From Phycisphaerales bacterium (lineage in GTDB: Bacteria; Planctomycetota; Phycisphaerae; Phycisphaerales; UBA1924): DNA of 64,000 nt. The notes beneath the pieces are model-generated. The model was not told the DNA's origin, ran no database searches, and was given only the letters and a program-made list of their open reading frames with translations. Numbering within the stretch: the first letter of the stretch is position 1; each line of letters begins with the position of its first letter. A program made the position numbers and the translations under genes. Where the stretch lies: the NCBI GenBank assembly GCA_029260455.1, contig JAJDDF010000016.1:235041-299040 (forward strand), given 5' to 3'. Shown in pieces: positions 17,617 through 26,548 of this stretch.

Positions 17617-18927
17617 ATGACCCACGAAGACCCGATCGCAGATGCCGTGCTTGACCTTGTCCGTTCAGCCGACCCCGATGCCGGCGCGATACTCGCGCGC
17701 GAGGCGGAGCGGCAGCAGCACACGCTTGAACTCATTGCCTCGGAGAATCACGTCTCGCCGGCGGTGATGCACGCGATGGGCACGTGTTTGACGAACAAGT
17801 ACGCCGAGGGCTATCCCGGCAAACGCTACTACGGCGGGTGCGCGCACCACGATGAGATAGAAACCTTGGCGCGGGATCGGGCGAAGCAGCTCTTTGGGTG
17901 TGCGTTTGCGAATGTGCAGCCGCACTCGGGGGCGCAGGCGAATGGGGCGTTGTTTCTGGCGCTGCTGTCGCCGGGCGATACGTTTGCGAGTTTGGAACTT
18001 TCTGATGGCGGGCACCTGACGCACGGGCTCAAGGTGAGTATGAGCGGCAAGTGGTTCAACCCTGTGCACTATCCATTGGTGCGCGATGCGAAGTCGCCCG
18101 CGTTTGAGACGATTGACTATGACGAAGCCGAGCGCGTATGCATGGAGGCAAAGCCCAAGCTGATCATGTGCGGGTATTCGGCGTATCCGCGCGTGATAGA
18201 TTTCGCGCGCTTTCGTGCGATCGCCGACAAGTGCGGGGCGCTGCTGCATGCGGACATCGCGCACATCGCGGGGCTCGTGGCCACGGGGGAGCATCCATCA
18301 CCATTTCCGCATTGCCATGTGGTGACGACGACGACGCACAAGACGTTGCGCGGGCCGCGGGGTGGGCTGTTCTTGACCAATGACGAGGACCTCGCCAAGA
18401 AGTTCGACCGGGCGCTGTTCCCGGGCATGCAGGGCGGGCCGTTGATGCATGTGATCTTGTCAAAGGCAGTGGCGTTTGGCGAGGCGCTGAAGCCTGAGTT
18501 CAAGACGTATCAGCAGCAGGTCGTGAAGAATGCGAAGGCGCTGGCGTCGGCGCTGACCGAACATGGCTATCGCATCACCTCGGGCGGCACGGACAATCAT
18601 CTGATGCTGGTCGATTTGCGCACGCGCGATGCGGAGTTGACCGGCGCGGATGCGGAGCGCTGGCTTGAGGCGGCGGGGATTATTACGAACAAGAATGGTG
18701 TGCCCCAGGACCCGAGGCCTCCTGTGAAGACCAGCGGCCTGCGCCTGGGCACGCCCGCGCTGACGACGCGCGGCTTCCGCGAAGGCGAGATGCAGCAGGT
18801 CGCGGCGCTGATCGACCGCGCGCTTGCCGGCAAAGGCGATGAGAGCGCGATCGCCGGCGTGCAGCGCGATGTTGAGGCGATGTGTGAGCGGTTTCCGTTG
18901 AACGCCGTTGTGGGCGCGGGGGCGTGA
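17617..18927 (+). CDS. glyA: Serine hydroxymethyltransferase GlyA
   Basis: GlyA interconverts serine plus tetrahydrofolate and glycine plus 5,10-methylene-THF using PLP. The 436-residue protein has the diagnostic E-L-I-A-S-E-N-H and [15 protein letters not shown] regions, [11 protein letters not shown] and the PLP-binding Lys242 in [12 protein letters not shown]. The open frame extends 21 codons upstream, but TACAAT at 17604-17609 ends seven bases before the ATG at 17617, which gives the family N-terminus. One base separates its stop from the next gene. The folate cyclo-ligase at 21284 belongs to the same one-carbon pool. Confidence 0.97.
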   Translation: MTHEDPIADAVLDLVRSADPDAGAILAREAERQQHTLELIASENHVSPAVMHAMGTCLTNKYAEGYPGKRYYGGCAHHDEIETLARDRAKQLFGCAFANVQPHSGAQANGALFLALLSPGDTFASLELSDGGHLTHGLKVSMSGKWFNPVHYPLVRDAKSPAFETIDYDEAERVCMEAKPKLIMCGYSAYPRVIDFARFRAIADKCGALLHADIAHIAGLVATGEHPSPFPHCHVVTTTTHKTLRGPRGGLFLTNDEDLAKKFDRALFPGMQGGPLMHVILSKAVAFGEALKPEFKTYQQQVVKNAKALASALTEHGYRITSGGTDNHLMLVDLRTRDAELTGADAERWLEAAGIITNKNGVPQDPRPPVKTSGLRLGTPALTTRGFREGEMQQVAALIDRALAGKGDESAIAGVQRDVEAMCERFPLNAVVGAGA

Positions 18928-18928
18928 C

Positions 18929-19705
18929 ATGGATCAAGGCTTGAAACGGTTTCGGAAGGATCTGGAGCGGCTCATGACGCAGGGTCAAGAGCTAGCAGGC
19001 GATCTGGCCGATGCAGACAGCGGCGATCCAAATCACGCACGCGAGTGCAGGTCCGACTTCGAGAGGGAATACCAGCCTTGGTATTCGGAAGCAGCGGCAA
19101 CCATTCAACAGTTATTGCCGATGCGCCACGATGAGTTCGTCGCAATGTATGAGCCAGTACTAGGGCGCGATAAGCTCGATCTTGACACTTACAGAATCCG
19201 AGATTGGATACTTGGGATTCGGCCAGGCACGCACCCCCGGGCGCAAAGACCTCTTTTCGATGCCCTCCAAGCAGCTTCTAGCCAGTTCCATCTTCAACTT
19301 GGGATTCTAGAAGCTGCGACATCACGGCTCGAGAGTTCATTGTTTGACATACAGAAGCTGACTAGTGCTCAAGTCTTTGACTCTGCGTTGGACGCGACTC
19401 GCGAACTCCTAGAGTGTGGCTTTGTCCGGGCTGGAGGTGTGATCGCAGGCGTTGTGCTCGAAAAGCACCTTGCTCAAGTCTGTGACGATCGAGCGATTGC
19501 AATCACCAACGACAAGCCCACGCTTGCAGATTTCAACGAAGCTCTGAAAAAGGTAAATATCATTGACGTGCCTGTTTGGCGGAGGATCTCACACTTTGCC
19601 GACATCCGAAACCTCTGTGGCCACAACAAGCACCGAGAGCCCACCAAGGACGAAGTAGAAGACTTGGTCAATGGCGTCGACAACCTCATCAAGACGCTAT
19701 CCTGA
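18929..19705 (+). CDS. HEPN-like protein with Rx4H motif, hypothetical
   Basis: The 258-residue, largely helical protein has no membrane segment. Its C-terminal half resembles HEPN/DUF4145-type helical domains and contains I-R-N-L-C-G-H (Arg227-x4-His232), which matches the R-x4-6-H active-site pattern of HEPN ribonucleases. The L-D-A-T-R-E-L-L-E and G-G-V-I-A-G-V-V-L-E-K-H-L segments would form preceding helices. The N-terminal half is unrecognised. AGA, AGG and CTA codons occur more than in neighbouring genes, hinting at recent arrival. It starts one base after the glyA stop and ends 22 bp before an FMN reductase. RNA cleavage and toxin or defence roles are possible, as is a non-enzymatic helical scaffold. 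Confidence 0.6.
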   Translation: MDQGLKRFRKDLERLMTQGQELAGDLADADSGDPNHARECRSDFEREYQPWYSEAAATIQQLLPMRHDEFVAMYEPVLGRDKLDLDTYRIRDWILGIRPGTHPRAQRPLFDALQAASSQFHLQLGILEAATSRLESSLFDIQKLTSAQVFDSALDATRELLECGFVRAGGVIAGVVLEKHLAQVCDDRAIAITNDKPTLADFNEALKKVNIIDVPVWRRISHFADIRNLCGHNKHREPTKDEVEDLVNGVDNLIKTLS

Positions 19706-19727
19706 CGCGCCACTCGAGGAGAAGCCC

Positions 19728-20306
19728 ATGTCCAAACCCAACATCCTTGCATTCGCCGGGTCGCTTCGGCGCGAATCGTTCAACAAGAAGCTGGTTGCGC
19801 TCGCGGCGCGGGGGGCGGAGGAGGCCGGCGGCGATGTGACGTTTGTTGATCTTGCCGACTTGCCGATGCCGTTGTTTTGCGAGGATGTCGAAGCAGAGCA
19901 CGGCATGGACCCGAATGCGCGGACGTTCAAAGAACACATGATCGCGGCCGATGGAGTCTTGCTTGCGTCACCTGAATACAACGGGTCACTTTCCGGCGCG
20001 TTGAAGAATGCAATTGACTGGGCGAGCCGGCCTGAGGAGGGCGAGAAGCCGCTGTGTGCGTTCAAGAACAAGCCGATTCAACTCATGAGCGCATCGCCCG
20101 GCGGTCTGGGCGGCATTCGCGGGTTGATTCATTTGCATGCGCTGTTGGGCGGGATTCAGATGATGGTGATGCCGCAACAGCACTGTTTGAATCAGGCGCA
20201 CAGCGCGTTTGATGATGCGGGGAATCTGAAGGATGCGAAGCAACAGGAAATTGTGCTGGGGCTGGGGCGGAGGTTGGTGGAGGTGGTTGGGAAGTTGAAG
20301 ACTTGA
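19728..20306 (+). CDS. NADPH-dependent FMN reductase / flavodoxin-fold oxidoreductase
   Basis: This 192-residue flavoprotein has the flavin phosphate-binding loop G-S-L-R-R-E-S-F-N near residue 10 and the family signature S-P-E-Y-N-G-S-L-S-G-A-L-K-N-A-I-D-W in the middle, as in chromate, azo or quinone reductases of the NADPH-dependent FMN reductase family. It probably reduces flavin or quinone with NAD(P)H in the cytoplasm. A GAGGAG ribosome-binding site stands seven bases before the ATG at 19728, while the frame is open further upstream inside the previous gene. It is the last gene of the glyA-HEPN-reductase run and meets a convergent gene two bases later. Confidence 0.9.
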   Translation: MSKPNILAFAGSLRRESFNKKLVALAARGAEEAGGDVTFVDLADLPMPLFCEDVEAEHGMDPNARTFKEHMIAADGVLLASPEYNGSLSGALKNAIDWASRPEEGEKPLCAFKNKPIQLMSASPGGLGGIRGLIHLHALLGGIQMMVMPQQHCLNQAHSAFDDAGNLKDAKQQEIVLGLGRRLVEVVGKLKT

Positions 20307-20307
20307 C

Positions 20308-20619
20308 CTATTCCGTCGGTCTTCGCGCGGTGACAACACCAAGGCCGAAGCTGAGCAGCACGACGATCGCAAGCACAAGCGCGAAGAACACCGTCACGCC
20401 GGGCGACTCGGAAATATGGCCTGGTGATTTCCATGGACGGTAGCGCGGATTGATGGCGAGATGCAGGATCAATCCGGCCATGGGACACCACGCGAGTAAT
20501 AGTCCCAAGCGAAGCCAAAGACGGCCGCGTGACCTGCCGCACAAGCCTTGCAAGAGAGCGACCATGAAGTGCGCGATAAGGATGCCGACCGTGATGATGA
20601 AGTACCAGATTGGCAACAT
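20308..20619 (-). CDS. Small integral membrane protein, hypothetical
   Basis: A protein of about 103 residues with three hydrophobic segments (around 5-25, 34-52 and 70-92) separated by short basic loops, ending A-R-R-P-T-E. No family is recognised. Two ATGs are possible, 20628 and 20619. TAGAAT on the minus strand (20627-20632) overlaps the first and ends seven bases before the second, the same spacing as other genes in this window, so 20619 is preferred. The stop is convergent with the FMN reductase gene. The repeat at 20673-20738 lies upstream. Confidence 0.65.
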   Translation of the reverse strand: MLPIWYFIITVGILIAHFMVALLQGLCGRSRGRLWLRLGLLLAWCPMAGLILHLAINPRYRPWKSPGHISESPGVTVFFALVLAIVVLLSFGLGVVTARRPTE

Positions 20620-20672
20620 TTCGCTCATTCTATCGCCTGTTGTTCATCAATGCGCCCCACCCGTTCCCGGAG

Positions 20673-20738
20673 GGAGAGGGAGCAAGACTAATCGCTTACC
20701 GGTTCCGCACCCTCTCCTTGGGGAGAGGGTGCAAGACA
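20673..20738. repeat. Imperfect direct repeat with an 11-bp perfect inverted repeat
   Basis: GGGAGAGGGAGCAAGAC (20673-20689) recurs with one change as GGGAGAGGGTGCAAGAC (20722-20738), a 49-bp period. The second unit is part of a perfect hairpin: GCACCCTCTCC (20708-20718) pairs with GGAGAGGGTGC (20723-20733) around TTGG. It sits just beyond the trmL stop and could act as a transcript end. The CCCTCTCC...GGAGAGGG pattern resembles dispersed intergenic repeats of many bacteria. Confidence 0.6.
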
Positions 20739-20741
20739 AGA

Positions 20742-21260
20742 TTACATCGGAAACCGTCCATCATCTCCGATTGCAATCTCGCCGCGCGCGGCGAGTTGGC
20801 GTAGGCCTTCGTACACCACAGCGCAGACGGCGGTCGCGACGTTCAGGCTGCGCTCGCGTTGCATCATGGGCAGTGTGATGGCGCGGTCGGCGTAGTGTTC
20901 GAGCAGGTCGGTGGGCAGGCCAGCGGTTTCTTTGCCAAAGAGAAGGACATCGCCGCGCTGCAATGGCGCATCCCATATGGGGCGAGTTGCTTTGGTTGAA
21001 AGCATCCAGAGTCGCGGGCGCAGGGCACTCTCTCCACCGTTGGACTCGACGAAATCATCCCATGAATCATGTTCGCGCACGCCAAGACGGGGCCAGTAAT
21101 CCAGGCCCGCGCGACGCAAGGCCTTCTCTGAAGTATCAAAACCAAGCGGGCGGATCAGATCGAGTGCGCACCCGGTTGCAATACACGTCCGACCGATGTT
21201 CCCGGTGTTGTTGGGGATCTCAGGCTCATGCATCACAACGCGAAAGAGCGGCGGGTTCAT
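20742..21260 (-). CDS. trmL: tRNA (cytidine/uridine-34-2'-O)-methyltransferase TrmL (SpoU family)
   Basis: TrmL methylates the ribose of the wobble base in tRNA-Leu species using SAM. The 172-residue protein has the compact SPOUT fold: V-V-M-H-x-P-E-I-P-N-N-T-G-N-I-G-R-T near the start, L-L-F-G-K-E-T-A-G-L-P in the middle and the knot segment R-S-L-N-V-A-T-A-V near the C-terminus. Its length equals the family norm. The frame is open 28 codons upstream, but the ATG at 21260 gives the conserved N-terminus and leaves a 23-bp gap to the divergent folate cyclo-ligase gene, so both promoters must overlap. Confidence 0.92.
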   Translation of the reverse strand: MNPPLFRVVMHEPEIPNNTGNIGRTCIATGCALDLIRPLGFDTSEKALRRAGLDYWPRLGVREHDSWDDFVESNGGESALRPRLWMLSTKATRPIWDAPLQRGDVLLFGKETAGLPTDLLEHYADRAITLPMMQRERSLNVATAVCAVVYEGLRQLAARGEIAIGDDGRFPM

Positions 21261-21283
21261 ACATCGACGATACTGCCAATGTG

Positions 21284-21913
21284 ATGAGCCTGCCCAAAGA
21301 GATCGCCAGCACGAAGCGCACCCTGCGCGAGCAGATGCGCACATGTCTTTCGGCGCTCACGCCCGAAGATGCTGCCCGGCACTCTGTTGCGACATGCGCA
21401 GCGATCGCCGGGAGTAGTGCTTTTGCGCGCGCCGGGACCATCATGGTGTACCTGCCTATTCGGACAGGCGCACATGCTGAACTTGATCCGTGCCCACTTG
21501 CAGCGCGAGCGCTCGCACTCGGCAAGCGCATTGCCTATCCGCGCATCGACTGGGATGCAAACACCATGCAACCCATTGAGGCAACGCAAGCCCTGCCAGA
21601 CAGTGAGGTGCGCAGACACAACGTGCCCGAACCGGTCGGCGGCGCACCGATCGCACTTGGTGAGATTGACATGGTGATTGTGCCGGGCCTTGCCTTTGAT
21701 GCGCGCGGGCATCGCCTTGGGCGCGGTGCGGGGTTCTATGACCGATTCCTTGCAGCGTGGCGGGCATCACGCGGCAGCACACCGGGCCTTGCGGTCGGCG
21801 TGGGATTTATCGAGCAGATGGTCGAAAAACTGCCCGTGGAATCGCATGACATGCGTCTTGACGGCGTGGCATCACCCATCGGCATCACAATCTGCAAAGC
21901 CCGGTATCCTTGA
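21284..21913 (+). CDS. 5-formyltetrahydrofolate cyclo-ligase
   Basis: This enzyme converts 5-formyl-THF to 5,10-methenyl-THF with ATP and rescues folate trapped by SHMT side reactions. The 209 residues include the basic N-terminal K-R-T-L-R-E-Q-M-R helix, a V-Y-L-P-I-R-T strand, I-V-P-G-L-A-F-D and the signature G-x-R-L-G-R-G-A-G-F-Y-D-R-F-L. A GATACT hexamer at 21269-21274 lies upstream. The start is the ATG at 21284, or a GTG at 21281 if the message is leaderless. It is divergent from trmL and shares the one-carbon theme with glyA 3 kb upstream. Confidence 0.92.
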   Translation: MSLPKEIASTKRTLREQMRTCLSALTPEDAARHSVATCAAIAGSSAFARAGTIMVYLPIRTGAHAELDPCPLAARALALGKRIAYPRIDWDANTMQPIEATQALPDSEVRRHNVPEPVGGAPIALGEIDMVIVPGLAFDARGHRLGRGAGFYDRFLAAWRASRGSTPGLAVGVGFIEQMVEKLPVESHDMRLDGVASPIGITICKARYP

Positions 21914-22037
21914 GTGTGTTCGGTGGGGCCATGCCGACCTCGCCCAAGCAAGAAGGTGGTCACGGACGATGTCACTTCCCTCGCAACGGATGCGAAGCGG
22001 GCACAGGCCCAGAGTTTCGGTTTCACGTCGCAGCCCG

Positions 22038-23189
22038 ATGAAGCGAATGCACATGCAGCGCCGATCGTTTGGCGTGCTGCTGCTCGTGTTCGTCGCATTC
22101 ACAGCGTGGTTCTTCTGGCCAAATAGCGCGCCAAAGGATGCGCAGGCCAAAGTGCCCTCGGAGGCACTGCTTGATCCGGTCGTTAATGATCCAGATGGAG
22201 TTGCGGAAACTGTCGAGATGGTCGCAGCCACTGACACGCCCAAGGTTGAGATTCATTTTGCTGATGAACCCAAGCCGCTTGGTGCAGTGAAGATCGATCC
22301 AAAGCCCCCCACGCTGACCATGGGTGCGACACCCGCGCCGACCGAGCGCACCGCTGAGCGAACACCCGCACCACGCCCAGAAACTGCGCCTCAACCGACT
22401 GGATCATCGGCAAACTCCGATGTGCTCTTTGATCGCGCCGATGCGGCGCTTGCGCAAAATCGCCCGGTGCAGGCGCGGGAACTACTGAATCGTGCGCTGC
22501 ATGATGCCGCGACATCGCCTGTGCGCAAGGCGGAGGCGCGGCGAAGACTTGGCGAACTTTCCGATGTGCTGTTCTTTTCCGACAAAGTGATTCCGGGCGA
22601 TGACATTTCCCGCGTCTACAAAGTAGCTAAGGGCGATCTGCTGTCGACCATTTCGCGCAAGCAGGGACTGAAAGTCGAATACGGCTTCATTCAGCGCATC
22701 AATGGCATTACTGATCCCAAGAAGCTGCGCCTCAATCAGCAGATCAAGGTCGTGCAGGGGCCCTTCCACGCGATCATTTCCAAGAACATGTTCCGTCTCG
22801 ATCTTTACGCAAGTGAGCGCGATGCGGCGGGCAATCGATTGTTCATTCGTTCCTTCGATGTGGGGCTCGGCGAATTTGGTTCGACGCCGACCGGCGCGTG
22901 GAAGGTTGCCAACAGCAAGGTTGTTGATCCCGGGTGGACCAACCCCCGCACATACAAGACGTATGCGAAGGGCGACCCGAAGAATCCGATCGGCACGCGT
23001 TGGATTGGTTTGAAAGGCGATGACGTGAACACCAAAGACCTGCCGAGCTACGGCATTCACGGCACAATCCATCCTGGATCAATCGGCACCGAAGCATCTA
23101 TGGGATGCATCCGCCTGCGCGAAGGTGAGATTGAAGTGCTGTATGAACTGCTTATGCCGGGGGTGTCTGAGGTTTTGATTGTGGATTGA
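22038..23189 (+). CDS. L,D-transpeptidase (YkuD) with LysM-like domain, membrane-anchored
   Basis: The 383-residue protein has an N-terminal membrane segment (about 10-28), a long Pro/Thr/Lys-rich linker, a short helical repeat region, a LysM-like segment (Y-K-V-A-K-G-D-L-L-S-T-I-S-R through the N-G-I-T-D-P-K-K-L turn) and a C-terminal YkuD domain. The catalytic motif is clear: I-H-G-T-x5-S-I-G-x3-S-M-G-C-I-R-L, with the Cys nucleophile. Such enzymes make 3-3 cross-links in peptidoglycan or attach proteins to it. Frame openings far upstream overlap the previous gene, and the ATG at 22038 puts the basic-then-hydrophobic anchor at the N-terminus. Confidence 0.93.
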   Translation: MKRMHMQRRSFGVLLLVFVAFTAWFFWPNSAPKDAQAKVPSEALLDPVVNDPDGVAETVEMVAATDTPKVEIHFADEPKPLGAVKIDPKPPTLTMGATPAPTERTAERTPAPRPETAPQPTGSSANSDVLFDRADAALAQNRPVQARELLNRALHDAATSPVRKAEARRRLGELSDVLFFSDKVIPGDDISRVYKVAKGDLLSTISRKQGLKVEYGFIQRINGITDPKKLRLNQQIKVVQGPFHAIISKNMFRLDLYASERDAAGNRLFIRSFDVGLGEFGSTPTGAWKVANSKVVDPGWTNPRTYKTYAKGDPKNPIGTRWIGLKGDDVNTKDLPSYGIHGTIHPGSIGTEASMGCIRLREGEIEVLYELLMPGVSEVLIVD

Positions 23190-23206
23190 GCCTGTCTTGG
23201 TGGGGT

Positions 23207-23266
23207 GGGCGTCTCGCCCGCCATCTGAAGAAGAAGATTCACCGCAGAGGCGCAGAGGGCACAGAG
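23207..23266. repeat. Short hairpin followed by CGCAGAGG repeat units
   Basis: GGGCG (23207-23211) pairs with CGCCC (23215-23219). From 23243 two identical CGCAGAGG octamers (23243-23258) are followed by the variant GCACAGAG and a run of eight T. Sequences of this type are, from general knowledge, scattered through intergenic regions of many environmental genomes. It lies directly downstream of the L,D-transpeptidase stop and 64 bp before the next proposed start. Confidence 0.45.
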
Positions 23267-23329
23267 TTTTTTTTGGTGGTTCACTACATGCGAGCCGCAT
23301 CGTCCCCGAGGCAGTACTTTGTTTGCAAA

Positions 23330-23719
23330 ATGCCGCACCATCCAAAAAAGCTGAAGCTCACCGCTATCGAGTACTACTTCCTCGACATTGGCACTGAAGA
23401 TTATCACGAGGTGAGCCAAGTCTACACCAAGCATATGCATGCTGACCCATCCATTGAGCGGGATGGGGCTATCCTGCGCGCAAAGGATACATTGCGTCGC
23501 CTGCACCGAGCTGGATTCATCGATTTCTTCTTTGACGACTCCGAAGCATCCAAGGCCCACAGTATCCCCAGACAACTGAATGCGACGGAGATCAAGGCAT
23601 TGTTCAGCGATCAAGACCCCTGGATTCCCTCGCCCGAAACTCACTTTGGCGGCTTCTCCTTTGCGACTACCGATGTGGGAGAAAGAGCTTGCTACGGCGC
23701 GTCACAGGACTCATCCTAA
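23330..23719 (+). CDS. Hypothetical protein, possibly winged-helix
   Basis: A 129-residue soluble protein I do not recognise. The first 70 residues alternate helices with a final beta-rich turn (L-H-R-A-G-F-I-D-F-F-F-D-D) in a way that suits a winged-helix fold; this is weak. The frame is open upstream through the repeat at 23207-23266, which would translate as low-quality sequence, so the ATG at 23330 is the sensible start. Its composition differs somewhat from nearby genes, and it sits between repeat DNA and the gyrB promoter, so it may be a recent insertion or even non-coding. Confidence 0.45.
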   Translation: MPHHPKKLKLTAIEYYFLDIGTEDYHEVSQVYTKHMHADPSIERDGAILRAKDTLRRLHRAGFIDFFFDDSEASKAHSIPRQLNATEIKALFSDQDPWIPSPETHFGGFSFATTDVGERACYGASQDSS

Positions 23720-23756
23720 TGCCCCCTCCCCCTGCGCTTTTTTGGCTCATTTCGCC

Positions 23757-23762
23757 TATAAT
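23757..23762 (+). promoter_or_regulatory. -10 box upstream of gyrB
   Basis: A perfect TATAAT lies 99 bp upstream of the proposed gyrB start, in the gap after the hypothetical gene at 23330-23719. A T-rich CTTTTTT stretch sits at roughly the -35 distance. Unlike several genes here, gyrB would have a leader of about 90 nt and a GGAGA ribosome-binding site. Confidence 0.6.
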
Positions 23763-23861
23763 GGGAAGTGGTTTCGGGCCCTCTGTTTGTGTGATTTCGG
23801 TGCCGATGGTTGCACCAGAAAATGCCCGCAAAATAAGCCCCATATGGAGAGCCTGCATCCC

Positions 23862-26525
23862 ATGACAACCATCCCTACGCCAACGGCATCTACCCCGCAG
23901 AAGGGGCCCACAAAAGCCCCTGCCTACGGCGCCGATCAGATCAAGATTCTTGAGGGTCTTGAGGCGGTGCGCAAGCGCCCAAGCATGTATATCGGCGACA
24001 CCGGTCTCGCGGGGCTGCACCACCTGTGCTGGGAGGCGATTGACAACTCGATCGATGAGTGCATGGCGGGTCGGGCGACGACCGTGGTGGTGCGTGTGCA
24101 CGCCGATGGTGCGATGAGCATCACCGATGATGGCTCTGGCATTCCAGTTGACCTCAAGAAGCACGACAACCCGATTTATGATGGCAAACCTGCGGTCGAA
24201 TTAGTGATGACCGTGCTCCACGCGGGCGGCAAGTTTGGTGAAGAGGACAGCGCCTACAAGGTGTCGGGCGGGCTGCACGGCGTGGGCATTTCGTGCGTCA
24301 ATGCACTTGCAGAGTGGCTCGAAGTGCGCATCCATCGTGACGGCGGCGTGTACAAAATCGGATTTGAGCGCGGCACGACAGCACAGCCCCTGCAGCGCAT
24401 TGGTGATGTGCCCGCAGATGCACAGAGTAAAACCGGCACCGAAGTCACATTCAAGCCCGATGGTGACATCTTCCCAGATACCACGTGGAATTACGCAACG
24501 CTTTCGCAGCGCATGCGCGAACTTGCCTATCTCAATCCGGGTGTGACTTTACGGCTGGTCGATGAGCGCGTTGGCGCTGATGGGCAGATCAAAGATGAAA
24601 CGCATCGGTATGAGCGAGGCTTGCTCGAATATGTCGAGCACATGAATAGCAACAAGCATGCCCTGCACGAAGTGGTCACCTTCTCTGGTGAACAGGGCTC
24701 ACTGACCGTTGATGCAGCGTTTCAGTTTTCTGATTCCTACAGCGAACTGATCCTGAGCTTTGCAAACAATATTCGCACGGTCGATGGCGGCTCGCACCTG
24801 TCGGGCTTCAAGACAGCCCTGACGCGCACACTCAATACATACATCAAGGCTGCCAATCTCATCAAAGAGAAGGACCCGATGCCCACTGGTGATGACTGGC
24901 GCGAGGGTTTGGCGGCCGTTATTTCAGTGAAACTGCCTGAGCCGCAATTTGAGGGGCAGACCAAGGGAAAATTGCGCAATACAGAGGTCGACGGCTTTGT
25001 CGCGTCGATCGTGAGCGACAAACTCAAGGCGTGGCTTGAAGAGCACCCGGGTGAAGCCAAGAAAATCTGCCAGAAGGGTCTGGTGGCGGCGCAGGCTCGT
25101 GAGGCCGCCCGCAAGGCGCGCGATCTGACGAGGCGCAAGAGCGCACTTGAATCCGGCTCGATGCCACACAAGCTGCGCGATTGCACAACGCGCGATGTTG
25201 ATCGCTCTGAGATGTTCATCGTCGAAGGTGATTCTGCGGGCGGAAGTGCCACGCAAGGCCGCGATGTCGAAACGCAGGCCATCCTGCCCTTGCGCGGCAA
25301 GTTGATCAATGTCGAAAAGGCACGTCTGGACAAAGTGCTTGCCTTCGAAGAAATCCGCACGCTGATCAGCGCACTGCGCTGCGGCATCGGCGAAGATTTT
25401 GACATCTCAAAGCTGCGCTACGGCAGAGTCATCATCATGACCGACGCCGATGTCGATGGTTCGCACATTCGCACGCTGCTGTTGACGTTTTTCTTCCGTC
25501 AGATGCCGGAGCTCATTCGGCGGGGCAGGATTTATTGCGCCCAGCCGCCGCTCTATCAGATTGCACGGGGCAAGACGCATCGGTATGTCCTCAATGAACG
25601 CGAGATGGACGATGTGCAGATCGAACTCGGTCTCGAAGGTGCGTCGCTCTTGGTGCGCGAAGTGCCGATAGATGCCAAGGCAGGGCGTTCACTAGACACA
25701 AAAACGATTCGCACGATCGAGGGTGATGAACTTGCAGAAGTTGTGCGCCATTTACGAAGACTTGATGAACTGATCACGGTCACCGAACGCCGAGGGTATC
25801 GGTTCCTCGAACTGCTTAGTGCGCGCGATGATGATCCTGAGAATCAGCACCGCCTGCCCACCCATCGCCTGACATGGCGCGATGGCGAAGCCTTTGCGTG
25901 GTCTGATGAACAGGTCAATGCAATCTTGAATACGAACAGTCTGCGCAACGCTGAGTTTGAACCCGTGGGTGAAAATGGCAAAGTGCAGGGCAACGGGCAC
26001 GACCTTGCACAGGTGCGCGAGTTGCACGAAGTGCGCGAAATTGCAGCGATCGTTGAACGCCTTGATGCGCTCGGTCTTGATATGGATGACTACGGGCTTG
26101 TCCAGGAAGAGGCGGTCACCGGCGAACGCATCCCCACGAAATATGCATGGTCAACGCCCATGAAAACGCGCAAGCCAGCGCGCACCGATGATGATCCTGT
26201 CGATGCACCGGAAGTGCCTGCCTCTGTGCGCGGCAGCGAAGGCAAACTCGTCGAAGCGGCATCGATCCGCGACATTCTGATCACACTTCGCGATGTGGGG
26301 CGGCGCGGCCTTGAAATCAAGCGCTTCAAGGGACTGGGCGAAATGGATCCAATTCAGCTTTGGGACACCACCATGGACCCGACGAAGCGCACCATGATGC
26401 GGGTGACATGGGATCAGGGCGAAACCGCCGACGAACTTTTTACGACGCTCATGGGTGAAAATGTCGAAAGCCGCCGGGCCTATATCGAGAAACACGCACT
26501 TGAAGTGCGACAACTGGACGTATGA
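23862..26525 (+). CDS. gyrB: DNA gyrase subunit B
   Basis: GyrB is the ATPase subunit of gyrase. The 887-residue product has the GHKL ATP site (E-A-I-D-N-S-I-D-E, D-D-G-S-G-I-P-V, G-L-H-G-V-G-I-S), the transducer domain, a TOPRIM domain (E-G-D-S-A-G-G-S-A and D-A-D-V-D-G-S-H-I) and the C-terminal K-R-F-K-G-L-G-E-M block. It exceeds the usual 640-800 residues because of a roughly 200-residue insertion between the TOPRIM core and the final block, in the same place as the E. coli insertion. GGAGA upstream of 23862 favours this ATG over one 18 bp earlier. ParE is less likely given the motif spacing. Confidence 0.94.
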   Translation: MTTIPTPTASTPQKGPTKAPAYGADQIKILEGLEAVRKRPSMYIGDTGLAGLHHLCWEAIDNSIDECMAGRATTVVVRVHADGAMSITDDGSGIPVDLKKHDNPIYDGKPAVELVMTVLHAGGKFGEEDSAYKVSGGLHGVGISCVNALAEWLEVRIHRDGGVYKIGFERGTTAQPLQRIGDVPADAQSKTGTEVTFKPDGDIFPDTTWNYATLSQRMRELAYLNPGVTLRLVDERVGADGQIKDETHRYERGLLEYVEHMNSNKHALHEVVTFSGEQGSLTVDAAFQFSDSYSELILSFANNIRTVDGGSHLSGFKTALTRTLNTYIKAANLIKEKDPMPTGDDWREGLAAVISVKLPEPQFEGQTKGKLRNTEVDGFVASIVSDKLKAWLEEHPGEAKKICQKGLVAAQAREAARKARDLTRRKSALESGSMPHKLRDCTTRDVDRSEMFIVEGDSAGGSATQGRDVETQAILPLRGKLINVEKARLDKVLAFEEIRTLISALRCGIGEDFDISKLRYGRVIIMTDADVDGSHIRTLLLTFFFRQMPELIRRGRIYCAQPPLYQIARGKTHRYVLNEREMDDVQIELGLEGASLLVREVPIDAKAGRSLDTKTIRTIEGDELAEVVRHLRRLDELITVTERRGYRFLELLSARDDDPENQHRLPTHRLTWRDGEAFAWSDEQVNAILNTNSLRNAEFEPVGENGKVQGNGHDLAQVRELHEVREIAAIVERLDALGLDMDDYGLVQEEAVTGERIPTKYAWSTPMKTRKPARTDDDPVDAPEVPASVRGSEGKLVEAASIRDILITLRDVGRRGLEIKRFKGLGEMDPIQLWDTTMDPTKRTMMRVTWDQGETADELFTTLMGENVESRRAYIEKHALEVRQLDV

Positions 26526-26548
26526 ATCGCACTCACGCGGTTGTCACA

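Noticed and set aside
23720..23861. Replication origin near gyrB
   Set aside because: No cluster of DnaA-box-like TTATNCACA sequences and no dnaA, dnaN or recF in the window.
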